Of a stretch of 64,000 nt of DNA, positions 18,247-27,493 are shown in pieces. Under the pieces are notes generated by a model. That model ran no database searches. It was not told where the DNA came from and saw only the letters and a list, made by a program, of their open reading frames with translations. This DNA comes from an uncultured Alphaproteobacteria bacterium. GTDB lineage: Bacteria; Pseudomonadota; Alphaproteobacteria; MPNO01; UBA2964. Made by a program: the position numbers and the translations under genes. The stretch lies in assembly GCA_943787225.1 (NCBI GenBank), contig CALSLP010000004.1, positions 186,001 through 250,000 on the forward strand, read 5' to 3'. How positions within the stretch are numbered: position 1 is the first letter of the stretch; each line of letters begins with the position of its first letter.

Positions 18247-19452
18247 TTAACCGGCGACTTTGACCTTGGTATAGCGGCCTCGCATCCGGGCCTTATGGGC
18301 CTTGCCCTTGCCATCGATCTTGAAAGAAAAGCGACCCTTCTTACCGGTCTTTGTTACGACACCGGATACCTGAATCCAGTTGACCTTGCGCAGTATAGAT
18401 TTCGGGTTGGCAAGAATGGCCGCATAGCGATCGAATAGTTTCTTCGGTGTCTTCGCCAGATTCTCAACCAATTTTTGAACCTCGGCACCGCTTGCCGCAC
18501 TGACAAGCAGTCGCAACTTCTTGGCTTCCTTCTTGTAATCGGCATCTTCGTGCGTCGCCATAAAGGCGTCCCGAAGAATTTTGACGCGCGTGGCCGGGAT
18601 ATTCGGAGGCCCGGCAAAAGGACGTGCCATAAAGAACGGTGTTTCCAGCATGTTGATCAACGCCCGGTCTTCATCGTTCTTCACCAGCTCCTGTGCAGTC
18701 GGCACGTTGGGGAATTCCGGCAAACGGGTCTTGGTCGCGAACTGCATTACAAAATTGACTGGCGACCCCTTCTCCAGCCAGCCCGGTCGCGCGGTTTTGA
18801 CCGAGGCATACCCCACCATGCGGGCATCCATTTCACCACGATCAACCGCGAGATACAGCGTATTACCGCCGGGATAACCGCGCACGACCTGTGCATTAAT
18901 GTTGAAGACGCTACGCAAAACCAAAGGCACATCATGACCATCTGACCCTGCCCCAGTTGCCGCGAAATTCACCTGCCTGCCGGTCTTCTGCATATCCCGA
19001 AAGGAGGTAACACCGGTCTCCTTGCGGATAGCGAACATATAGGCTTCGCCTTTATAGCTCGAAGAAGTCCCAATCCTGGTTAGCTTCAGCGGGTCGAACC
19101 TGATTGCTTTTGCCCCTTCCGCGAAAGCAAATAATGGTGCGCCGCGGGCGAAAGTACCAAAGCTGGTACCGTTTTTAGGGGCAACGTTATAGAGATAATT
19201 GACGAGCTTCATGCCGCCCGCACCTGGCATATTAACCGCTACAACAGCAGGTTTTCCTGGAAGGTGCTTCCCAATATGGCGAGCGACCTGGCGACCATAA
19301 CGGTCATATCCACCACCGGCTCCAAAGCCGATGAGGACGCGAATGGTTTTACCCTCAAAAGAGTCCTGAGCACCGACAACGGATACCGAAACTGTACTGG
19401 TGACCAATGTAGCGATGGCGGATGCCCCCGCCAGACGAAGTAGCTTGTTCAT
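18247..19452 (-). CDS. TctC/Bug-type periplasmic binding protein with C-terminal extension, orphan
   Basis: 401 residues. Signal peptide at the N-terminus (MNKLLRLAGASAIATLVTS, cleavage near VGAQD), then the Bug fold with IRVLIGFGAGGGYDRYGRQVA and VNMPGAGGMKLVNYLY. The fold ends at about residue 330; the remaining 70 residues form a Lys/Gly/Val-rich extension not found in ordinary TctC proteins of about 320 residues. ATG at 19452 follows GGGAGGG. It binds a small organic acid in the periplasm for a tripartite tricarboxylate transporter, but no tctA/tctB lies near; the tctBA genes at 35299-37592 have their own tctC. The frame appears cut by an early stop (see 18151-18246). Confidence 0.88.
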   Translation of the reverse strand: MNKLLRLAGASAIATLVTSTVSVSVVGAQDSFEGKTIRVLIGFGAGGGYDRYGRQVARHIGKHLPGKPAVVAVNMPGAGGMKLVNYLYNVAPKNGTSFGTFARGAPLFAFAEGAKAIRFDPLKLTRIGTSSSYKGEAYMFAIRKETGVTSFRDMQKTGRQVNFAATGAGSDGHDVPLVLRSVFNINAQVVRGYPGGNTLYLAVDRGEMDARMVGYASVKTARPGWLEKGSPVNFVMQFATKTRLPEFPNVPTAQELVKNDEDRALINMLETPFFMARPFAGPPNIPATRVKILRDAFMATHEDADYKKEAKKLRLLVSAASGAEVQKLVENLAKTPKKLFDRYAAILANPKSILRKVNWIQVSGVVTKTGKKGRFSFKIDGKGKAHKARMRGRYTKVKVAG

Positions 19453-19569
19453 AATTCCCTCCCGGTTATGGATTGAACACAACCGGTTTCTTATGAACCG
19501 CGCCATGGACTTCCTTATAGAAATCCTACAGTCAAAACCCAGAAAAAAGAAATGGGTTTTATGTAATAA

Positions 19570-20193
19570 CTACTCTATCTTCGCTGCCCCTACCTCATTC
19601 ATCAGCTGTTCCAGCGCTTCATAAGGCTGTGCCCCAACCACGCCAAAACCACCGGCCACAAAAGTCGGCACGCCGGTAACGCCATAAGCGCGTGATTTGG
19701 TCCAGTCCTCATCAACCGCAGCGGCGAAAGTGTCCTCTTCGAGAACCTTTCGGACCTCTGCCCCGTCGAAACCATTGTCTTCAGCGACACCAACCAGCAC
19801 ATCGACATCGCCAATATTTTTGGTATCGACGAAGTAAGCCCGGTAAAGCGCATCGTGCAGCACGTCGCCGTTCTCTTGCGTGTCGGCCCACTTGCCGAGC
19901 TCCTGAGCCTTGCGACTGTTATAGGTATGGGTGCGCTTGCCGTAAGGCAGGCCTTCAGCGTCCATACGCTCTTTCATCTGGCGATACATTTCGTCGGGAT
20001 CTGCATTGCGCCCCGCGTAAAGATCAGCCATCGATTTACCTTCGAGAGGCGTATCCGGATGCAATGGAAAATGTACCAACTTGATATCGACGTTAAAATT
20101 CTGCTTTAGCTTTTCAATACGCACGGTACTGAGAAAACACCATGGTCACACATAGTCGGTGAAAATCTCTACCGTAACCGGATCATCGGCCAT
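19570..20193 (-). CDS. DsbA/FrnE-family thiol oxidoreductase, probable selenoprotein (UPWC active site)
   Basis: A conventional reading begins at a GTG (20124) and lacks the first beta-strand and active site of the family. Reading on upstream in the same frame gives an ATG at 20193 with AGGAGT at proper spacing, then MADDPVTVEIFTDYV, a TGA at 20146-20148, then PWCFLSTVRIEKLK. Family members have DxVCPWC here, so TGA sits exactly at the first active-site Cys: selenocysteine, UPWC. A hairpin matching the bacterial SECIS follows (20111-20137). The rest is typical FrnE-like: FPLHPDTP, GLPYGKRTHTYNSRKAQELG, and VTGVPTFVAGGFGVVGAQPYE with the cis-Pro. Total 207 residues, the family's usual length, no signal peptide, so cytoplasmic. 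Its neighbours are an SDR and an orphan TctC gene. Confidence 0.87.
20111..20137 (-). promoter_or_regulatory. putative bacterial SECIS hairpin
   Basis: On the minus-strand mRNA, beginning 8 nt after the UGA: lower stem UUUUC / GAAAA (5 bp), a two-base bulge UC on the 5' side, upper stem AGUAC / GUAUU (5 bp with one G-U pair), and the 5-base loop CGUGC. Counting U of UGA as 1, the bulged U is base 17, as in E. coli fdhF, and the loop has G as its second base, as required by the published bacterial SECIS consensus (small loop, G among the first two bases, 16-37 nt from UGA). Confidence 0.72.
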
Positions 20194-20261
20194 TGGGTTA
20201 CTCCTGTTTATTCTGCCTTAAGCTTCGCATGTGAAGTTGGCGACGGCGAGCGAAAAGTCAA

Positions 20262-21020
20262 TTAATGCGGCACCGACCCACCATCAACCACCATTGTCTG
20301 ACCGGTAATGAAGTTGGCTTCGCGGGATGAGAGGAAGACAATCGTACCGACCATATCCTCGGGCGTCGCCCGGCGCTTAAAGGCTCTGGAATTTGCATTG
20401 CTGTCGAACCACTCGTCGCTCCAATTTCCGCCATGAATGACGCTGTCGCTCATCACAAGTCCAGGGGCGATAGCGTTGATACAGATATTGTCTTCGCCAA
20501 CTTCCCGCGCCATCGCTTTGGTCATCGCCAGAATGGCCCCTTTTGAAGAAACATAATGCAGCATCATCGGCGTTCCCTTGAGCGCCGTGGTCGAGGCAAC
20601 ATTGACGATCTTACCGTATTGCCGTTCCCGCATATGCGGCACGACAGCTTTTGAGACACGCCAGACACCTTCGATATTGACCTGCATCACTTTGGACCAT
20701 TCGCCATCCGGAATGTCCTCGAACTTCTTATGAGAGATTTCCGCAAAAAGGGCTGCATTATTGACCAGCGCGTCGATCTTGCCGAACTCGGAAACCGTTT
20801 TTGTGACCATCGCATCCACGGCAGCATTGTCAGTTACATCGCACACAATGCCGATTGCGGTTCCGCCTGCCTTGGTAATTTCTCCAACAGCGGCACTAGG
20901 ATCAAGAATGTCCGTGACGACAACCTTGGCACCTTCCGCGGCCAGGGCTTTGGCATAGGCGGCCCCAATGCCACGCGCCGCGCCCGTTACAATTGCGACA
21001 TCATCTTCAAGTCGAGCCAT
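20262..21020 (-). CDS. SDR family oxidoreductase (FabG-like)
   Basis: 252-residue classical short-chain dehydrogenase. Motifs: VTGAARGIGAAYAKALA (about 12), NNAALF (about 87), catalytic Ser in VASTTALKG and YVSSK for Tyr and Lys, with the C-terminal TGQTMVVDGG. An Asp after beta-strand 2 (VTDILDP) favours NAD over NADP. It lies between a NIPSNAP gene upstream (9 bp) and the selenoprotein gene downstream (68 bp), all on one strand, so a three-gene operon is likely. Confidence 0.94.
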   Translation of the reverse strand: MARLEDDVAIVTGAARGIGAAYAKALAAEGAKVVVTDILDPSAAVGEITKAGGTAIGIVCDVTDNAAVDAMVTKTVSEFGKIDALVNNAALFAEISHKKFEDIPDGEWSKVMQVNIEGVWRVSKAVVPHMRERQYGKIVNVASTTALKGTPMMLHYVSSKGAILAMTKAMAREVGEDNICINAIAPGLVMSDSVIHGGNWSDEWFDSNANSRAFKRRATPEDMVGTIVFLSSREANFITGQTMVVDGGSVPH

Positions 21021-21029
21021 GTGTCTTAC

Positions 21030-21344
21030 CTACTGCGCCGGAGAAAAGCTGGCCGGAATGAGAACCCGGTTTTCCTGCTCGACAATCAACGGCAGAGCAA
21101 CATCCAGATAGGCAGGCCAGTCAGGGTGCGCCGCCAGAATAGCGCGCTTCTCGAGCCGGTCATCGAGTGAGTCATACCCCCAGATATGCACGACCTTATT
21201 CAACCCACCAACATCGGTGTGCCAGAAACCAACCAGTGTCCCGAGCACCTCTTTTTGGACCGGCAGCCCGAGGTCTTCATAATTATTCATATACTCGACA
21301 ATTTTGCCGGGTTGGATTGTATAGATGCGCTCTTCGTAAATCAT
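21030..21344 (-). CDS. NIPSNAP family protein
   Basis: 104-residue single-domain protein: MIYEERIYTIQPGK start, LGTLVGFWHTDVG, VVHIWGYDSLDDR and QENRVLIP. This is the ferredoxin-like alpha/beta-barrel NIPSNAP fold, a dimeric relative of the EthD and ABM barrels. The molecular role is unknown. ATG at 21344 is chosen because it matches the paralog at 27494 and has GGAG 8 nt upstream. First gene of the 19570-21344 minus-strand set. Confidence 0.92.
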   Translation of the reverse strand: MIYEERIYTIQPGKIVEYMNNYEDLGLPVQKEVLGTLVGFWHTDVGGLNKVVHIWGYDSLDDRLEKRAILAAHPDWPAYLDVALPLIVEQENRVLIPASFSPAQ

Positions 21345-21503
21345 TCTTGTCTCCGTTATCGGCAAATGCCATCGAGTGGCATTTAAGCAGGATGTATCCC
21401 GCTAGAACAGGGCGACGGGTTTATCGGTTTCCAGCCTAGCCGCTATACGGTATGACCATCATACTCAGACTCCTTCATTTCCCACCCTTGCAGGCCCTTA
21501 CTT

Positions 21504-22421
21504 TTGTCTAACGAATCCGAAAATGCGGCCCGCCGCACCGGCATAAGTTCAAATGTCCTCGGTGTCATGTGGATGTTGGTAGCAGTATCCCTGCTGACCG
21601 GCATGTTCGGAATCGCCAAGGTCCTCATGCAAACTCTGCCAATCGCCGAAGTCGGCATGTTCAGGTTTTTCACCAGCTTGCTGTTTATGCTGCCCTGGGT
21701 GGCTATCAACGGCATTGGTGTTTTAAAAACGGAACGGCCCTTTGCCCATTTCTGGCGCGCTTTTTTTGGCGCGACATCTCTGCTCGCTGGCATTTACGCC
21801 GTCCACCATATGCTCCTGGCCGACGCGACCGTGCTGACCTTCACCATTCCACTTTGGTCAATCATCATGGCGGCGTTATTTCTCGGCGAGAAAATCCGGT
21901 TCCGCCGCGCTTTGGCAACGATCATCGGTTTTTGCGGTATCCTTATGGTTGTCCAACCGCAAACCGGTATTGAACCGGCGGCACTGGTCGCTTTACTGGC
22001 CGCTATCCTCGCGACCTGCGCGCTGACGACAATGAAAAACCTGACAAAAACCGAGCCCTCAAACAGGATCGTCTTCTACTTCCTGTTCTACGGATTCATC
22101 ATTTTGGCAATTCCAGCCGCGATGGACTTCAGGATACCTCAAGGTGAAGAATGGCTTTGGCTTTTTGCCCTCGGTTTTGTAGGCTCAACCGGTCAATATT
22201 GTTTAACCCGCGCCTATGCCGCCGGCGAAATGACGATTATTGCGCCACTGGACTACATGCGAATTATAATCGCCGTTGCCATTGGCTTCGTGTTCTTTGG
22301 TGAAGTACCGGATGCCTGGGCGATTTCCGGCGGTGCCGTCGTTCTCGCCTCCTGCGGCTATATCGTTCGCCGCGAAGCGATGCTCCGGAAAGTCGCCGCC
22401 CCCGAAAGCAAAGCGCCTTAA
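21504..22421 (+). CDS. DMT-superfamily exporter (two EamA domains)
   Basis: 305 residues with ten hydrophobic segments in two EamA repeats. First repeat residues about 18-150 with VLTFTIPLWSIIMAALFLGE; second about 160-295 with FVGSTGQYCLTRAYAAGEMTIIAPLDY. Inner-membrane exporter or importer of small metabolites; the substrate is unknown. The start is taken as TTG at 21504, with no strong ribosome site; a start in the first helix would remove the N-terminal tail. Its stop overlaps the stop of the convergent hydrolase by 4 bp. Confidence 0.9.
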   Translation: MSNESENAARRTGISSNVLGVMWMLVAVSLLTGMFGIAKVLMQTLPIAEVGMFRFFTSLLFMLPWVAINGIGVLKTERPFAHFWRAFFGATSLLAGIYAVHHMLLADATVLTFTIPLWSIIMAALFLGEKIRFRRALATIIGFCGILMVVQPQTGIEPAALVALLAAILATCALTTMKNLTKTEPSNRIVFYFLFYGFIILAIPAAMDFRIPQGEEWLWLFALGFVGSTGQYCLTRAYAAGEMTIIAPLDYMRIIIAVAIGFVFFGEVPDAWAISGGAVVLASCGYIVRREAMLRKVAAPESKAP

Positions 22422-23788
22422 GCCTGCAAAAGAAGATCGGCAAACCGTTGCAACGGCGCTGCATCATGCGACAGCCCCAATGCGCCGGAGAAATGCCCCT
22501 GCTTACGGATAAACAGGTTTGACGCTGGAACGTTCCAGCATTGCGCAAGCGCAACCCCACCTGGAAATGGCGTCACCCGGTCAGCAGAACCCAGAAGCAT
22601 AACCACATTCTCTGGGCTCATGGCCGGTTCCTCCCCCGGCTGCAGGAAAGGCAATAACGGCTTCAGCGTTTCTGCAGTCCATCCGTGCTTTCTAATTTCG
22701 CTTTTGAGCCGCAGCTGTTCGACCATGCTGCTGTCAAAGGCAATTGCCGTCATGTCATTCGTCGTTGTGAGAAGAATAAGAGCATCCGGCTGATCAGTAT
22801 TTAGCCACTCATTCGCCGCACTTGCTGCCAATTGTGCGGTCAGCGCACCAAGGCTGACACCGCCGAGACCGACAGCTGCATCGGCAGACGAACGTGCCCA
22901 CCTGATCCACAGCGCGCACTCTGTCACCCAGGAGTGGAACCCTTCGACAAACCCTAGCGGCCCGCGCCGAAGAATGTCTTCACCACCAAACAGCCCCTCT
23001 GGTGTCCGCCGGCCATGCCACGGCCCCGTGGGTAAGACCACGCGAATACCCTGGCGGGTTAATGCCTTCGCTGGATAGGCCAGTGCATCCCACATTACGG
23101 GTTCCAAGCCGACGCCGTGGAGAAATATAAAAGTCCCCCGAACCTTGCCGTCCGCAGGCATAAACACATGTGCCCGTGCCCAGTCAGTCGGGTCTCCAGC
23201 CGGGGCCCCCATCTTCAGATGAAACTCATCGCCCCATTCACCCGGCACAGTAGCCGACTGAAAGATTTCAGTATCCTCCGGCGATGGAAACGGCGTTTCA
23301 ATAGATCGTGACGCCTGAGAAACCATTACTTGATCCGGCGTAGAAATATCCCATTTAAGCGGACTGAGATGAGGACGTAGGGATAGAAAATGTCGGCGCA
23401 TTGCGAGTTGACGGCGCTCGCCCTTAGACATCGCAATATGCTGATCAACAAGTTCATCCGGGGAAGGGTTTTCTTCGTCGAAGAACCTGCTCTCCCAATC
23501 ATCACAAATCTTTTGAAACTCGTAATGGGATTGCGATATCTTGCGCAAAGCCCCGGCATATCGCGCAAGGTTTAATCCTTGCACCGCGAGGGCGTCTGAA
23601 AATTCTTCGACTGATCCGTTTGACGTCGAGGCGGCAGCCCAAGCCCGTGACAGCGGACAAAACCACCTCGCGACAAACCCTAACGCCAACGTATCAAACC
23701 ACGGCCGCAGGATAAGCTTCCCCTGCGGCCCCGCTAAAACCCGATAATTTGGGCTCGATGGTAAGCGTTGAAGGTCAGCGCTTGGCAA
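22418..23788 (-). CDS. alpha/beta hydrolase, ABHD18-like
   Basis: 456 residues. N-terminal 190 residues are helical and unusual for a hydrolase; the alpha/beta hydrolase core follows with FLHGVGLEPVMWD as oxyanion segment, nucleophile Ser in GGVSLGALTA (about 315), Asp in GSADRVTPFP and His in KQGHFSGALG. The long N-terminal part and the arrangement resemble the ABHD18 family. The start is TTG at 23788, inside the 3' end of the citrate synthase gene (14 bp overlap), so it is translationally coupled to the methylcitrate genes. It could release CoA or hydrolyse an ester of that pathway, but this is inference. Confidence 0.85.
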   Translation of the reverse strand: MPSADLQRLPSSPNYRVLAGPQGKLILRPWFDTLALGFVARWFCPLSRAWAAASTSNGSVEEFSDALAVQGLNLARYAGALRKISQSHYEFQKICDDWESRFFDEENPSPDELVDQHIAMSKGERRQLAMRRHFLSLRPHLSPLKWDISTPDQVMVSQASRSIETPFPSPEDTEIFQSATVPGEWGDEFHLKMGAPAGDPTDWARAHVFMPADGKVRGTFIFLHGVGLEPVMWDALAYPAKALTRQGIRVVLPTGPWHGRRTPEGLFGGEDILRRGPLGFVEGFHSWVTECALWIRWARSSADAAVGLGGVSLGALTAQLAASAANEWLNTDQPDALILLTTTNDMTAIAFDSSMVEQLRLKSEIRKHGWTAETLKPLLPFLQPGEEPAMSPENVVMLLGSADRVTPFPGGVALAQCWNVPASNLFIRKQGHFSGALGLSHDAAPLQRFADLLLQA

Positions 23789-24905
23789 TCGGCTTTACCC
23801 GCCGCTGTTTAACGCCGGTATAGGCTGAAAGCGGGCGGATCAAACGGTTTGCTGCATTCTGTTCCATATAATGGGCCGTCCAGCCCGTAATCCGGCTCAT
23901 CACAAAGATCGGCGTGTACATATCAATGTCGAAACCCATCATGTAATAGGCCGGACCCGCGGGGTAATCCAAATTGGGATGGATCTTCTTTTCCTTGACC
24001 ATGATGTCTTCAAGAACATCTTCGATCTCGATCCATTTGCGATCATTTTTCCAGCGTGCGAGATCCTCAAGACAGCCTCGCATGGTCGGCACCCGGCTAT
24101 CGCCCCATTTATAGACCCGATGGCCAAAGCCCATGACAACTCGCTTGTTGGCAACAGCATCGCGGAGCCATGCCTCTGCCTTATCGGCACTGCCGATCTC
24201 CAGCAGCATGTTCATAACCGCTTCATTGGCGCCGCCATGCAGCGGACCTTTAAGGGCACCTATACCAGCTGTTACCGCACTATAGACATCTGACATCGTC
24301 GAGGTAACGACACGCGTTGCAAAGGTTGAGGCGTTAAAGCTGTGCTCGGCATACAAGATCAGTGAAATATCAAACGCCTTCACCACCTGCTTCGGCGGCA
24401 CTTCGCCAAAGCACATATTTAAAAAGTTTTCGGAGAAAGACAGATCCGTCCGCGGCGCGATCCGCCGCTTGCCTTTTCGCAAACGATAGTCGGTCGCGAT
24501 CATTGTTGGAATTTTCGCCAACAAATTCATCGACCGTTCCATATCCGCTTCGACAGGTTCTCCGCCCCAGGCAATCTCCGTCGTACCCAAATAGCTGACA
24601 GATGTCCGAATGGTATCCATCGGATGGGCACGTTTCGGAAACTTTTGTATGACGCCGAGATGATCGCGAGAAATCTTGCGGCGGCTGCGTTCGTCCTTCT
24701 TGAACGCTCGCAATTGCGTCCGGGTCGGAAGCTGGCCGTGCCACAACAGATAGGCGACTTCTTCAAAGCAGCAATGCTCACAGAGACCCTGCACGGCATA
24801 GCCACGATAGGTCAGCGAGTTGGTTTCCGGCATGACCTTTGAGATCGACGTCTCGTCGACAACAACGCCATCAAGGCCCTTATAAATCTTCGGTTCTTTT
24901 GCCAT
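23775..24905 (-). CDS. prpC: citrate synthase family protein, probably 2-methylcitrate synthase
   Basis: 376 residues, the short type I length shared by 2-methylcitrate synthases. Blocks: GLDGVVVDET, YRGYAVQGLCEHC, HSFNASTFATRVV with a catalytic His, GPLHGGANE with the second His, GFGHRVYKWGDSRV and the late NRLIRPLSAYTG. It condenses propionyl-CoA (or acetyl-CoA) with oxaloacetate. The prpB and prpD homologs directly upstream on the same strand favour the methylcitrate role. The ribosome site AAAGGG precedes the ATG at 24905; the gap to prpB is 5 bp. Confidence 0.9.
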   Translation of the reverse strand: MAKEPKIYKGLDGVVVDETSISKVMPETNSLTYRGYAVQGLCEHCCFEEVAYLLWHGQLPTRTQLRAFKKDERSRRKISRDHLGVIQKFPKRAHPMDTIRTSVSYLGTTEIAWGGEPVEADMERSMNLLAKIPTMIATDYRLRKGKRRIAPRTDLSFSENFLNMCFGEVPPKQVVKAFDISLILYAEHSFNASTFATRVVTSTMSDVYSAVTAGIGALKGPLHGGANEAVMNMLLEIGSADKAEAWLRDAVANKRVVMGFGHRVYKWGDSRVPTMRGCLEDLARWKNDRKWIEIEDVLEDIMVKEKKIHPNLDYPAGPAYYMMGFDIDMYTPIFVMSRITGWTAHYMEQNAANRLIRPLSAYTGVKQRRVKPIAKR

Positions 24906-24910
24906 TCCCT

Positions 24911-25816
24911 TTACCCTTCTTCGCGCACTTTGAAGTTAAACACCGACTGGTCGTAATTATTGTAGTCCTGATAGCGGATGAGCTCGTAAAGCTCTTTCCG
25001 AGTATGCATCTTGTCGGTCAGATTTCTCTGGGTACCCGTCTCCGCAATCTCCGCCAGCCCATCACGCACTGCGCCCATCGCAAGCCGTACCGTCGTCATC
25101 GGGTAGATCACCAGGTTGTAACCAAGATTTTCGAGCTCCGGCGCTGACAGTAACGGAGATTTTCCAAATTCGGTCATATTGGCCATCATCGGCACATCGA
25201 TGGCTTTACGGAAGGTTTCAAACTCTTTCTCCCCTTCCATCGCTTCCGGGAAGATCGCATCCGCTCCCGCGTCAACATAGGCTTTAGCGCGGTCAATTGC
25301 GGCCTCCATTCCTTCGGAGGCTCGCGCATCAGTCCGCGCAAATAGAATGAAATTTGGATCGGTTTTGGCATCTGCTGCCGCCATAATCTTACGCGCCATT
25401 TCATCGCGACCAACGAGCGATTTGTTATCGAGATGACCACAACGCTTAGGGTTTTCCTGGTCTTCAAGATGGCAGCCTGCGATTCCGAGCTCCTCAAGTT
25501 CAATGATCGTGCGCGCAGCACTCATCGGCTCGCCAAAGCCGGTATCGATATCAATGATGGCTGGCAGTGAAGTCACCCGAGCAATTTGACGGCCTCGCTG
25601 CGTCACTTCTGACAACGTCGTGAGTCCGATATCCGGCAAACCAAGATCAGAGGATAATGCTGCCCCGGATATATAAATCCCATCAAACCCCTGACGTTCA
25701 ATCTCCATCGAAACCAGCGGCGCATGGGCCCCAGGGAACTTGAGAATTTTTCCTGAATTCAGCCCGGCTCTGAAGTCCGCACGCTTTTCGGCTGCAGTCT
25801 TGGTTGCAAACAACAT
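24911..25816 (-). CDS. prpB: methylisocitrate lyase
   Basis: 301-residue member of the isocitrate lyase/PEP mutase superfamily with the catalytic Cys motif KRCGHL (about residue 120), DIDTGFGEP, LEDQENPKRC and ARTDARA, as in PrpB. It cleaves 2-methylisocitrate to pyruvate and succinate. Its ATG overlaps the TAA of the preceding PrpD gene (TAATG), showing translational coupling. A second superfamily member without the Cys motif is at 34476. Confidence 0.95.
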   Translation of the reverse strand: MLFATKTAAEKRADFRAGLNSGKILKFPGAHAPLVSMEIERQGFDGIYISGAALSSDLGLPDIGLTTLSEVTQRGRQIARVTSLPAIIDIDTGFGEPMSAARTIIELEELGIAGCHLEDQENPKRCGHLDNKSLVGRDEMARKIMAAADAKTDPNFILFARTDARASEGMEAAIDRAKAYVDAGADAIFPEAMEGEKEFETFRKAIDVPMMANMTEFGKSPLLSAPELENLGYNLVIYPMTTVRLAMGAVRDGLAEIAETGTQRNLTDKMHTRKELYELIRYQDYNNYDQSVFNFKVREEG

Positions 25817-27324
25817 TAGAAAATTCCTTTTATATCGCGACTCGCAGACTCAAGCTCGGCCACATCTAGCACAACGTTGATTTGCCTGACCTCTTCAGCA
25901 GTCAATTCCGGCAAGCGCTGAACCAAATCAAGAAAACGGTCCTGTTCCATCACGGAGACCAACCCCTCGGTCAATGTCTGAAACTTGTGGATATAGTTCT
26001 CCCGCGCAAATGGCCGCGCGCCGTTTGTATGGGCATTGGCAACCGCCAACTCATCAGTAATTGTCGAACCGTCTTTCAGGGTAATCTCGACGCGACCACC
26101 AAAGGCCAGCTTATCCGGATCAGTTTCATGATACCGCATTGTCCATTCAGCATCTTCTGCGGTTTCAATCTTGTTCCACAGTCGAACGGTATCTTCTCGC
26201 GCGGCCCGCTCTGGCAGGTAGGATCGAATATGGTGCCACTCACCATCCTGCAGAGCGACCGCAAAGATATACATGATCGAATGATCGAGTGTTTCCCGGC
26301 TCGCTGTTGGATTCATTTTCTGCGGATCGCCAGCGCCCGTACCGATGACGTAATGCGTATGGTGGCTGGTATGAATGACAATACGGTCAATCTCCTCAAA
26401 ATCATTGATCTGCTCTTTCATTCGAAAGGCCAAATCGATCAGCGCCTGACTTTGGTATTCTGCTGAATGTTCCTTCGTAAATGAGTCCAGAATGGCGCGC
26501 TTCGCTTCACCGGTTTCGGGCAACGGCACCGAATAGCTAGCATCCGGCCCCGACAGCATCCACGCAATAACACCATCTTCACCCTCATAGATCGGTGACG
26601 GTGCACCCTCGCCGCGCATACAACGATCAACTGCTTCGATCGCCAACTTGCCAGCATGAGATGGCGCAAAGGCCTTCCAGCTCGAAATCTCGCCCTTGCG
26701 CGACTGACGCGTCGATGTCGTTACATGCAGCGCCTGCTGAACCGCCTGATAGATGGTCTCAACCGGCAGGCCCAACATCGTCCCAATACCGGCAGCGGCA
26801 GACGGGCCAAGATGCGCAACGTGATCAATTTTATGCTCATGCAGGCAAATCGACCGTACGAGATTGATCTGGATTTCGTAACCTGTCGCCAGGCCATTCA
26901 ACAACTCTTGCCCGCTTTTGCCGAGTTGCTGTGCAACCGCTAATAGTGGCGGGATGTTGTCACCGGGATGGGCATAATCAGCCGCCAGAAAAGTATCATG
27001 ATAGTCCAACTCGCGGACTGCCGTGCCGTTGGCCCACGCTGCCCATTCGGCGTCAAATTTCTGCTCATTCGGCACGCCAAATACGGTGGCGCCGCCTTCG
27101 CGGGGGTGCGCCAATGCCTGCGCACGGGCCGCTGCCGGCGGTGATCGGTTGATTGCTGCAATAGCGACGGAAGCATTATCGATGATCCGATTAATCACCA
27201 TGTCGGCGACATCCTCATCGACCGGGACAGGATCAACCGCCAGCGCCGCGAGTTTCCAGGCCAACTCGTCTTCACGTTTTAAGTTTTCTTTCGAGGAATA
27301 AGTTCTAACTGTATGATTTTTCAT
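25816..27324 (-). CDS. prpD: MmgE/PrpD family protein, probable 2-methylcitrate dehydratase
   Basis: About 502 residues, a little longer than E. coli PrpD. Family blocks include [14 protein letters not shown] helix, [36 protein letters not shown] and [13 protein letters not shown], plus [16 protein letters not shown]. It dehydrates 2-methylcitrate. The ATG at 27324 is used because the open frame further upstream has no family similarity and overlaps the divergent NIPSNAP promoter region. It is the first gene of prpD-prpB-prpC-hydrolase. A shorter MmgE/PrpD relative is at 38713. The order differs from the enterobacterial prpBCDE, and no prpE or prpR is present. Confidence 0.92.
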   Translation of the reverse strand: MKNHTVRTYSSKENLKREDELAWKLAALAVDPVPVDEDVADMVINRIIDNASVAIAAINRSPPAAARAQALAHPREGGATVFGVPNEQKFDAEWAAWANGTAVRELDYHDTFLAADYAHPGDNIPPLLAVAQQLGKSGQELLNGLATGYEIQINLVRSICLHEHKIDHVAHLGPSAAAGIGTMLGLPVETIYQAVQQALHVTTSTRQSRKGEISSWKAFAPSHAGKLAIEAVDRCMRGEGAPSPIYEGEDGVIAWMLSGPDASYSVPLPETGEAKRAILDSFTKEHSAEYQSQALIDLAFRMKEQINDFEEIDRIVIHTSHHTHYVIGTGAGDPQKMNPTASRETLDHSIMYIFAVALQDGEWHHIRSYLPERAAREDTVRLWNKIETAEDAEWTMRYHETDPDKLAFGGRVEITLKDGSTITDELAVANAHTNGARPFARENYIHKFQTLTEGLVSVMEQDRFLDLVQRLPELTAEEVRQINVVLDVAELESASRDIKGIF

Positions 27325-27493
27325 AGCTATCTTTGTTTTCTTTTCTGCAATACTGGCCAAGATCATACCTGAATGAGGAGGTGGATCAACGACGGCAGTC
27401 TGACGGCATGCACTTTGCCATTCGACTGCTGTTGCCGGAACTCTTCCCCTGTGATGTGATGTCCTGAATTCATGATACAGGAAACCCAATTCT

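Noticed and set aside
18247..18249. TAA readthrough or recoding in the TctC-like gene
   Set aside because: TAA is not used for selenocysteine and I see no recoding signal; a nonsense mutation is simpler.
19570..20124. Short DsbA-like gene starting at GTG 20124
   Set aside because: It lacks the first strand and active-site motif; the upstream frame with ATG, ribosome site and TGA at the Cys position explains the gene better.
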